NCBI RefSeq assembly: GCF_000005505.3
Contig: NC_016131.3
Location: forward strand, 35,145,001 to 35,209,000
Source of the DNA: Brachypodium distachyon
Lineage: Eukaryota; Streptophyta; Magnoliopsida; Poales; Poaceae
DNA: 64,000 nucleotides
Direction: 5' to 3'
Under the pieces are notes generated by a model, which saw only the letters and a list, made by a program, of their open reading frames with translations, did not search any database and was not told where the DNA came from. Positions within the stretch are counted from its first letter, which is position 1. Each line of letters begins with the position of its first letter. Of the stretch, positions 55,673 to 64,000 are shown piece after piece. The translations under genes were made by a program, and so were the position numbers.

Positions 55673-56235
55673 CTCACCAACTCCATATATTCTGAAGTTT
55701 GGATCTTTTTGCATTGAAGTTTCCGCTAAGGAAGAGGTGAAGCCCAATTTTAGAACCCCACCAGTTTTGAAGTTTGGTTCGGTTTAAGATTTGAGTTGTT
55801 CGAGTCTTTTATTTCCTTAAAGTCTAAAGCGTTTTACTTTGTTTTTGTTTGATGGTTTTTGGGCCTGTCCAAAACCACTTTGAGTCAGCCTTTGGGCCGT
55901 AGTTGTGCCGTGGGCCTTGGCCCACCCGATTAGAGTTAGAGTCACCCTATAAAGGGTTTTTGGTAGCCGTCGTTGTAGGGGAGTTGAATTTTCGAGATTA
56001 AGAATAGACCAGAAAAGTCCCAATGTTTGGGGGCGCATATCGTCATGTTTGCTTGCTGATCTTGAAGATCTGATGTTACCCCCTGCGGTGGAGTTGATTC
56101 TAATCAATTCCAACGTGAGGAATTGAAGGGATTTGATCTAGATTAATTGATTTCGCTCGGTTGCTGATCTTCTTGTTCGTCGATCACCGTGAAAGATTGG
56201 GCTTAAACCCTTTTGGATCACGTTGATCCGTATCA
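55673..56235 (+). repeat. partial second LTR of gypsy element
   Basis: Co-linear with 51256-51821 of the central LTR and ending at the same CA, but lacking its first ~225 bases. The junction with the protease region is at TCACCAACTCC, a short sequence also found at the matching point of the intact LTR. The missing stretch, reverse transcriptase to the LTR start, was probably lost by deletion at this short homology. Confidence 0.85.
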
Positions 56236-57350
56236 TCAACGGCCTAGTGGAGAACCGCTATCGAAATCCCACCTTGTTACTCGTCTCCTTGAAATTATTG
56301 TACTTCATTTACATCTGCAATTTCCTATTGCCTTATCTCGGTTCTTGCTTGTTCTCGATTGGTAGCAGGGATTGGAACTTGGTGTTCAGGTTGACGGTGC
56401 CTTCGGTTCCGTCAATAACCACAGGAAGTTGGTTCAGTGATTTCTAAGGTGCATCGTCGTGCGCACAGTGTAGTCAGGTCGTGAGAGTCAACCCCGCCCA
56501 AATCGGAGTTATCCTTCTCATTGAAAGACCGGGCCACCCCAAGAAGCCTAGGAGGCGCATCAAGCCATGGCGCGGGGCAGGAGCTAGGTGGGCGGCGGTG
56601 AGAAGTTGCTTCTTCTCCATGGCGGCGGCCTCCGGCGTAGCGTGCCCCGGGCAGGGCGGTCTAGGGGCAGCGGACGACGGGCACTAGCTCGTGGTCTGGC
56701 AAGCGGCTGGCGGGCGGCGACTAGATCGTGCGGCGCGGGCGAGTTGCGGGCGGCGACGGCGGCTAGGTCGCGCGGTGTGGGCGAGGTGCGGGTGGCGGCT
56801 AGATCGCTCGGTATGGCTGTGTGGGGGAACGAACGTGATGAGGAGCAATCGATCGATGGAGTTGTTGCTGGCGGGCGGCGACTAGATCGCGCGGTGCGGG
56901 CGAGTTGCGGGCGGCGACGGCGGCTAGGTCGCGCGGTGTGGGCGAGGTGCGGGTGGCGGCTAGATCGCTCGGTATGGCTGTGTGGGGGAACGAACGTGAT
57001 GAGGAGCAATCGATCGATGGAGTTGTTGCTGGGCTCGGGAGTTGGGACAAAGTGAGAAAACCTAACCTATTTGTGCTGGGCTAGGCCGGGAGGGTGCCGA
57101 TAAGTCAAAATCACAAGCTCGGCGAGCTGGCTCAGCTCGGCCCGATGATTTAACGAGCCGTTTTTGTGGGCTCAGATCGGGCAAAAAAAATACGGGCTCG
57201 GGCCGAGCTGGCTTGGCTCACCGTGGGCTTGGTCTAGCTCACCGAGCCCAGCTCGAACGTCCACCCTGAAATGTGCACTTTTTTTAGGGTGCCACTCCGA
57301 TCGTCGCTCGTTTGGTCGAAGATGTTATTGTCGAGGCGGACCTGTGGCAG
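56236..57350. other. repeat-rich spacer, no gene recognised
   Basis: Sequence between the gypsy LTR and CACTA element B. It holds a 161-bp tandem duplication (listed separately) and, at 57060-57270, GCTCGGCCCGAGC-type motifs ending GCTCGAACGTCCACCCTG, which looks like a hAT-type terminus. No protein motif. Confidence 0.45.
56707..57028. repeat. 161-bp tandem duplication
   Basis: The unit starting CTGGCGGGCGGCGACTAGAT occurs at 56707 and again at 56868, with only a few differences, ending CGATCGATGGAGTTGTTG in both copies. GC-rich, open in some frames, no recognised motif. Confidence 0.88.
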
Positions 57351-57690
57351 CACTACTCCAGAAAACCCCTCCAGTGGCGGTCAAAAAATTGGGTTGGTGG
57401 CGGTGATCACGCCCGCCACCAACTCTGCGTCACTGGAGATTTTGGCACCGGTGGCGGGTGAAATACCCGCCACTGCTGCTCTGAGATCACCAATGGCGGG
57501 TAAAATACCTGCCACCGAAGACCAACAAACCGCCATTGTATATTTCTCCGGCACCAACCGAAAAGTGCGTGGAGTACATCAGTGGCGGGCGAAGAACCCG
57601 CCACTGGACATTTTGGAGTGGCGGTCTATGGCCACCGCCACTAGAACCATTTCCAGTGGCGGTGGCTTTTAACCGCCACTGGTACTATTT
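57351..57690. repeat. left terminus and subterminal array of CACTA element B
   Basis: Modules CAGTGGCGGGT and ACCCGCCACTGG in facing pairs, at least five in number. The motif differs from the CATCAGTAACGG repeats of element A, so the two belong to different families with the same layout. Confidence 0.85.
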
Positions 57691-57933
57691 TTTTTGGAAA
57701 AAAAATAAATGAATTATTTTTAAAAATAAATATTCCTGTAGCACAGAAATAGCAGAAATATAGCACAGCACATATAATACCAGGAATATAACAGCACAAT
57801 ATACAACACCAAAGAAACAGAAATAGCAGCAAATATATTACAAAGTTCCACACGAGTTAAATATTCAAGTCACATGCATGTGTATACAAAGTGTTTGAAA
57901 GAATGAGCCACAAATAAAAGTATTCCACACAAT

Positions 57934-60900
57934 TTAGCCACTTTTGGCGACAATCCCACCGCCGTAGTAATCCCCGCTCGATTTGAGGACCTCCTTGTTG
58001 AGGATTTCGCCGATGTCCTTCTGGATCTCATACACGAGAATTTCAGAGTTGTGCCCTAACTCGGCGTTGGCCAGAAACCAATTCCTCACTTCTTCGAAGG
58101 TCTTCTTCCCCATCGGCTTGAAGTCGTTCATCATCTGCTGAATAGTGTGCACGCAGTAGTAACCGCAGTAGACGATCCTTCAGGCTGTTGCTCGCAGGGG
58201 AAGTTGAAATTGTGCCTGAGGGGAGCGTCAGGATGGCGGCTGAAGCCAATCATCCCGTACCATTTCACCGCGTCGCGATAGGATGAGTCGATGACATATT
58301 TGATCGGCCCAAAGTCACGTTGTGATTCATTCCCCTTGCGTCGCAGTGGATCAAAATATGTGATCCCTCCCATATCGAGGCAGATGGCGATTGTCACCCA
58401 ATGACGCTGTTTCACAAAAGGACGCACATTGTATTAGCCAAATAATATAACAAGTAAGTCTTCCGACGGAAAAAAATTTATGTATTCACGCGAATTGAAA
58501 GCAACTTACTGTAGATGGTACAATATCATTACGAAACGACGGTCCCTGTGCTTCAAGATGAATTGAGTGAGGTATTCAATCGCGAACCTTCTACTTTCGA
58601 CCAACAATGAGTTTGGACCAAGCAAAGTGGCGTTGAAGAGAAGGGGGTCAGTGACAGCCATCCCATATTGCTTCACCCTATAGGCCTCCCTCATGTAGTG
58701 TACACACCACAGTCTTAATATGGCGTTGTCGAGCCACTTGCGGTTGAAGAGGTGAAACAAGTTGAGGAAGTCAATGCTGAAGGTAACGTCGTTTTCCTTT
58801 TGGATTTCCCCCGTATTGGAGTCGAAGAAGCCATAATGCTTTGGCACTCGAACCCTGATTTCCAGATTCTGAAGGTCTGCGCCTGATGATGCCACATTCA
58901 TGTATTTTTCATGGAGCTCTTGCATCTCCCGTGGCAGGCGATACAGGTCATCCTGGGTCACCATCGGTTGTCCGGGGTGGAACAAAAAAAATTGGGAGAA
59001 TCGCCTGTCCACGAAATAAGACCCATCAAGCAATCTATCTCCAACACGAGGTTGGGTGGGCATCTTAAGAATGTCTGGCCGCTCTTCCCAAATCCCTTCT
59101 ATCTGCGGCGCGGTCTTTGGTTGTCTTCCTGTAGAAGACGACTGTTTCCCCTCCTTGGAGGAGCCCTTGCTTGCCTTGCCGCCTATCCCCCTTTTGTTTT
59201 TCCTGCGGCTCAGGAAATCGGAACTGTCCGGTTTCTGGGGGACCTGCATCCCAGCAAGGGCACTTGGACGGCTCTCCAACGGGGCCGATTGTGCTGCGGC
59301 TCTCCGAGGGACGGGTCTTGGTGCGGATGGCTTCGGGGCTTCGGGTTTGGGCGGCAACGGAGGATTTTCGCCTGCATTGTCGTCGCTGCACTCCACCGCA
59401 GGTGAGAAGTCTCGTTCCGCGGGCTCGTAGTCAAAAGGACTGGGCGAGGCGCCAAGCGGCGACGGAGACGTCAAGCACCGGGCGGGTGGAGACGGACCGA
59501 GGCGGGGTGGCGGAGATGGAGACGGCTCCGTAGCGAGGACCACCAACCTCCTAGGCCAAATGAGGTAGGAGTTGACGCAATCCCTTAGGGTCATCGCCTC
59601 TTCGTGCGGAGGATAGGGGACCGGTTCGTCCTCGAAGCCCCTGAGCACGGAGTCCACCTGAACCCTGACCATGTCGTCTCGCAGGGTCACGTGGTGCACC
59701 ACGGCCGTACGCGGCATCAGCAATCCGCGCGCACCCAGAGGGTTCCCCACCGTCGGCATGTGTAGCCGGCATTTGACGTCCTTCTACGCATGACAAACAT
59801 GGCAACATCATTAATGGATTGGAGCATGATAGTGGTATTTCACAATTTTTCGTAGCGCGCGAAGACGCTTACCGTGAGGTTCTCGTCGGGTGGCCCAAGC
59901 GGATCAAGCTGGCACTCGGTGCCGGAGCATGAGGTGCTCTTATTCCGCAGCGGGGACGGATCCGATGCGGGTGGGGTTGGTTGGATGGGCGCCTCCGGGA
60001 AAACACCGTGATCGATGAAGTTGTCGACATCACGCTGGTCCTTGCAAGCCGCATGAGCTTCCTGAGCTCCTCCCTCGCCAACACCCGGATCTTCTCATCT
60101 CGTTCTTCTGAGCTCTGTTCTTTGCTGGACGCCCTTCTGCATTTGCGGGAACCTTGCTCTTTCGCGATCTGTCTGCGAAAGGGCCCAGAACCGACACCTC
60201 GCATATGGCCCCCGTGCTCATTTCGTTGCAGAGCGTAGCTGATGGCATCATCCCACTGTTGGTTGATAGACAAGTGGGAGCCATCCGACTCCCGCTCTGC
60301 CATTCCACCCTGTATACAAAAAACAACATGCTCGGTGTTAATGTTATATGTGAGTATAAGAAGCCCAGCTGATAAAAGAAGATGTCAGGACGAGGCCTTA
60401 CGAGTGCAGCCTCTTGCTTCTCTGACATAGGCTCCAGGCCCGCCCACTGATTTGCGGTCGTCGCATCCATTTGCTGGAGCGCTCACCGCGAAGCAAAGTT
60501 GGGACCCTCGGCTGTATACCGGCTTGGTCCAATGCGGTGTCCTCCTTCGCCCACACCTTCTCCTTTCCGGGGCGTCCACGACTGCCGAGGCGGTGGTCGA
60601 AGGGCTTTTTCTCACGAAGCTCCTTGTACCATTTTTTGCTGGCCTTGAATTCATCTGACCTGACACACTCCTTGAACCTCTCCCAGTCCTCCTCCAAGAT
60701 CCCCTTCCAGTGCTTGTTCAGCTCTATCTTCCAGTCTTTCCCGATGAGCTTCCGGCAATTATATTGCCACGTGCTCTGGCCCTTCCTCATGACTTGGTGC
60801 ATCCGCCACTCCAACCGTCTCCTGATCTCATCATTGGCAGGCACGAACCGCTTCCATGCCACCTCGTAACAGTCCTGCTTCACAGCTTCCGGGACGTCGC

Positions 60901-61258
60901 TCCATCTTTGATAGATCCGAGCGCGTACACGTACGATGACGTTGCATGTGTAGGAGAATCTTTCTGCGGCCTCCATCGGTTCCTCCGGGTAGTTTTCTTT
61001 GCTCAGCTTGGTGACGATCCACGACTCCCTCGGCACCTTGTTTGCCCCCCGCTTGGACTTCGACTGAGTAGTCGACTCCGTAGCCTGAGACGTCACACCC
61101 TGGGCTTCTTCCTCGTTAGCTGCTCCTTCAAGGAGCAGCTGCTCCTCGGCTCCTTCAAGGAACAGTTGCTCCTCGCTCATGGCAATTTCCAAGCCCAAGG
61201 GAGATGCCCCCGCTTCTTCTTCGACTTGTCCCTCCACAAACGGTGGCTGCTCAAGCAC
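57934..61258 (-). pseudogene. TnpA-like gene with En/Spm domain and Ulp1-like protease domain (element B)
   Basis: From 61258 downward: an acidic, Glu-rich N-terminus; a plant-transposase block (ESWIVTKLSKENYPEEP, IYQRWSDVPEAVKQDCYEVAW, HKHWKGILEEDWERFKE-like, FDHRLGSRGRPGKEKVW, about 61000-60550); a charged region (60470-59869); a Pro-rich region with VDSV..YPPHEEA..LIWPRRLV (59700-59530); a block SIDFLNLFHLFNRKWLD (58780); and a Ulp1-like end with HWVTIAICLD (His), ITYFDPL (Asp), FPCEQQPEG and YCGYYCVHTIQQ (Cys). The catalytic-Cys block is in a different frame from the His block, so a one-base frameshift lies near 58170. Most other blocks are longer and better kept than in element A. Introns are present (for example 58427-58506). 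Confidence 0.75.
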
Positions 61259-63160
61259 CTCTTCAACATGAGCCTGAGCTTCCTATCCAAGACTTATAAA
61301 AGTAATTTAAAAAAACGGAAAAATTCGGCATGACCATTGCTGTAAAACAACAAATGAGTCTACCCGAATGTTATACCTGCATAAAAAAAAACTCCCACCC
61401 ACATATACCCCATCGGCACGTGAATCGGACCCTTCTCAATGACCCGGCATGATGGCCAGGCCCACATTCCTCATATCAACCGACACGATGGTCGGGATCA
61501 CATTCAATCATATTTCATCAAACAAATCCATAACTAGCAACAAATTAATCAAATTAAACCATAATTTGACACTAAGCAGCAGCAATTTGATCAAATTGAA
61601 CCCATTTAGCAGCAAATTCATCAAATTGAACCATATTTTACCACTAAAAATCAGCAAATTGATCTAATTGAACCAATTTAACACCAAATTCATGAAATCG
61701 AACCCATTTCAAAGAAAATTGAACCCTAACCCTAAATCTTACCTTGGCAGGGGCGGTGACGGCGGCGGGGATGGCCGCGGTGGGGATCTCGGTGGCGGGG
61801 ATGGCCACCGCGGTGGTGGCGTCGGCGGTGGAGGCAGTCGCGGGGGTCACGAAGGCCGTGGTGGTGGAGGCGGTGGTGGAGGCCTTGAATTCATCTGACC
61901 TGACCCACTCCTTGAACCTCTCCCAGTCCTCCTCCGAGATCCCCTTCCAGTGCTTGTTCACCTCTATCTTTCAATCTTTGCCAATGAGCTTCCGGCAATT
62001 ATATTGCCACGTGCTCTGGCCCTTCCTTATGACTTGGTGCATCCGTCACAACAACCGTCTCCTGATCTCATCATTGGCAAGCACGAACCGCTTCCATGCC
62101 ACCTCGTAACAGTCCTGCTTCACAGCTTCCGGGACATCGCTCCATCTTTGATAGATCCGAGCGCGTACCCGTACGATGGCGTTGCATGTGTTGGCGAATC
62201 TTTCTGCGGCCTCCACTGGTTCCTCCGGGTAGTTTTCTTTGCTTAGCTTGGTGACGACCCACGACTCCGTCAGCACCTTGTTCGCCCCCTACTTGGACTT
62301 CGACTGAGTAGTCGACTCCGTAGCCTGAGACATCACACCCTGGGGTTCTTCCTCGTTAGCTGCTCCTAAGGAGCAGCTGCTCCTCGGCTCCTTCAAGGAA
62401 CAGCTGCTTCTCGCTCATGGCAATTTCCGAGCCCGAGGGAGATGCCCCCGCTTCTTCTTCGACTTGTCCCTCCACAACCGGTGGCTGCTCAGGTACCTCT
62501 TCAACGCGAGCCTGAGCTTTCTATCCAACACTTATAAAAGTAATTTAAAAAAACAGAAAAATTCGGCATGACCTATGCTGTAAAACAAGAAAATTTCGGC
62601 ATGACCATTGCTGCAAAACAACAAATGAGTCTACCCAAATGTTATACCTGCATAAAAAAAAACTCCCACCCACATATACCCCCTCGGCACGTGAACCGGA
62701 CCCTTCTCAACGACCCGGCACGATGGCCGGGCCCACATTCCTCATATCAACCGACACGATGGTCGGGATCACATTCAATCATATTTCATCAAACAAATCC
62801 ATAACTAGCAGCAAATTAATCAAATTAAACCATAATTTGACACTAAGCAGCAGCAATTTGATCAAATTGAACCCATTTAACAGCAAATTAATCAAATTGA
62901 ACCATATTTTACCACTAAAAATCAGCAAATTGATCTAATTGAACCAATTTAACACCAAATTCATGAAATTGAACCCATTTCAAAGAAATTGAACCCTAAC
63001 TCTAACTCTTACCTGGGCAGTGGTGGTGATGGCGGCAGGGATGGGTGCGGGGGTGGTCTCGGCGGCGGGGATGGCCGCCGTGGTGGGGGCGTCGGCGGTG
63101 GAGGCGGTCGCGGGGTTCACGGAGGCCATGGTGGTGGAGGCAGTGGTGGAGGCGGTGGTG
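60645..63160. repeat. tandem duplication of about 1.25 kb inside CACTA element B
   Basis: The block 60645-61885 (5' coding exon, first intron and GC-rich leader part) recurs at 61886-63160. Both copies start with CCTTGAATTCATCTGACCTG. Both contain the GAATCGGACCC/GAACCGGACCC spacer, the ATCAAATTGAACC repeats and the GGCGGTGGAGGC leader. The second copy has several stops and small deletions in its coding part (for example near 62290 and 62370). Confidence 0.88.
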
Positions 63161-63564
63161 GAGGCAGGGTCGGTGGGGGCGGCCGCAGCGGGCGCGGTGG
63201 GGTCGGCGGCCCTGTATGTCGCAGTCGGCGGCGGAGTTGCCGCCGAGCGGGTCCGACCGTGCCCCCTGCGATGGGGGCTGCTCGGCGGCAAGGCAGCGCA
63301 GCCGGATCCCCGCTCCGCGTCAAGCGTCCGGACCCGCCGGCGGAGCTACTCATGGCGGCGGCTAGGGTTTCGGCGAGGGAGGCACGAGGGAGGCGAGGAG
63401 AAGGGCGGCGGCGAGGGAGGCGCGAGGGAGGGGAGGGGAGGCGAGGGAGAAGGGCGGTGGCGGCCGATTTGGGCGGCGCTTCGCCGTTGGGGTGCTCGAG
63501 GAAGCGCTGTTGGTCGACAAGACGCGCGCTTCGGATACAAAAAATTTCGCCAAGTCTCGCCCTG

Positions 63565-63574
63565 TAATATATAT
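63565..63574 (-). promoter_or_regulatory. predicted TATA box of the TnpA-like gene (element B)
   Basis: ATATATATTA on the minus strand, directly after the right subterminal array; the GC-rich leader with GGCGAAGCGCCGCCC follows about 80 bp downstream. Confidence 0.5.
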
Positions 63575-63585
63575 GGGGAGGGTCT

Positions 63586-63825
63586 CCAGTGGCGGGTATT
63601 TCGCGGATACCCGCCACTGGAGATCTTCCTAGGGTTACAGGTGCAGGAGACCTCTGGTGGCGGGTATTCCCGTATACCCGCATTGGCGACCCACCGGTGG
63701 CGGGTATGTGAAAACCCCGTCACTGGTAATTGGAACAAGAGTGAGGGTAACGACATGCCTGTTCGAAGCACCAGTGGCGGTTGTATTGCATATACCCACC
63801 ACTGGTTAGTATTTTGGCTCTAGTA
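63586..63825. repeat. right subterminal array of CACTA element B
   Basis: Four facing or single modules of CCAGTGGCGGGTAT / ATACCCGCCACTGG type, then the degraded terminus TTTTGGCTCTAGTA. Confidence 0.8.
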
Positions 63826-64000
63826 TTATATTCTTATTATATTCTGTGTCTCTCTGAAAATTATGCCACCTGTACTTTCAAGTGTATGATAATTATTTCT
63901 TATCTCACTAAAGATTTCAATGCTAAATACATTGCTGAAATTCAAATATTTATGCTTTTGTAGTGTTTACTATGGTTAAAAATTGTTACAAATTACAAAA
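63826..64000. other. AT-rich flank, no gene recognised
   Basis: Short AT-rich stretch to the window end. No motif or terminal repeat is seen. Confidence 0.5.

Larger units (their letters stand above)
57351..63825 (-). mobile_element. CACTA (En/Spm) transposon without TnpD, element B
   Basis: The left end CACTACTCCAGAAAA is at 57351, followed by an array of CCAGTGGCGGGT-type repeats. The right end is degraded: (minus strand) TACTAGAGCCAAAAT at 63825, preceded by the same repeats. The flanking triplets differ (CAG and TTA), so the right border is uncertain. Inside, on the minus strand, is only the TnpA/Ulp1-like gene, with the same order of blocks as in element A. A 1.25-kb part is tandemly duplicated. 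Without TnpD it would be non-autonomous. Confidence 0.8.

Noticed and set aside
46370..57266. One large hAT element from CAGGGATGG (46370) to CCACCCTG (57266) with nested retroelements
   Set aside because: The ends share only CAGGG and TGG, and the flanking 8 bp do not match.
62989..63823. Plus-strand open frames rich in Gly, Ala and Arg
   Set aside because: They arise from GGCGGTGGAGGC-type leader repeats of CACTA element B, on the strand opposite to the gene. No recognisable domain.

Overview
The window is plant nuclear DNA from a grass, most likely a pooid (Brachypodium/Triticeae/oat group). Evidence: spliced genes with GT..AG introns, many Stowaway miniature elements with CTCCCTCCGT-type ends, a BARE-1/Angela-type copia LTR, CACTA (En/Spm) elements whose second gene carries an Ulp1-like protease, and a NAC gene of the BEARSKIN type. 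No bacterial-type operon, CRISPR array, rRNA or tRNA gene was seen.

Layout. 1-5221: two truncated LTR retrotransposons joined end to end: a decayed Ty3/gypsy gag-pol body, then an LTR end, primer-binding site and gag start of another gypsy family. 5222-31913: gene-bearing segment with five genes: (a) a DYW-class PPR protein (6022-7986), whose start codon abuts a Tourist-like MITE; (b) a DUF26 ectodomain plus LRK10-like kinase receptor (11696-13686) with a one-base frameshift at the membrane segment; (c) a small four-exon protein of about 92 residues (17140-22076); (d) a five-exon DUF212 (acid phosphatase/haloperoxidase-related) protein (23197-28021); (e) on the minus strand a three-exon BEARSKIN-like NAC factor (30064-31527). 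Their introns and flanks hold Stowaway elements, a SINE and a Mutator-type MITE with very long terminal repeats.

32036-41617: a complete 9.6-kb CACTA element with 3-bp target duplication (ATG), inserted about 120 bp upstream of the NAC gene's predicted TATA box. It holds decayed TnpD-like and TnpA/Ulp1-like genes, both on the minus strand, each headed by the same cassette: subterminal repeat array, TATA box, GC-rich leader. 41618-57350: nested retroelements: a LINE-like insertion with 13-bp target duplication, a gypsy pol end split by a 3.8-kb solo LTR, a shared central gypsy LTR with PBS and gag (split by an Angela-type solo LTR), and a partial second LTR. 57351-63825: a second CACTA element with only the TnpA/Ulp1 unit and an internal tandem duplication of about 1.25 kb.

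The five host genes show no evident shared pathway. The most unusual structure is the repeated promoter cassette of the CACTA elements, which suggests both transposase genes answer to the same transposase-binding repeats.
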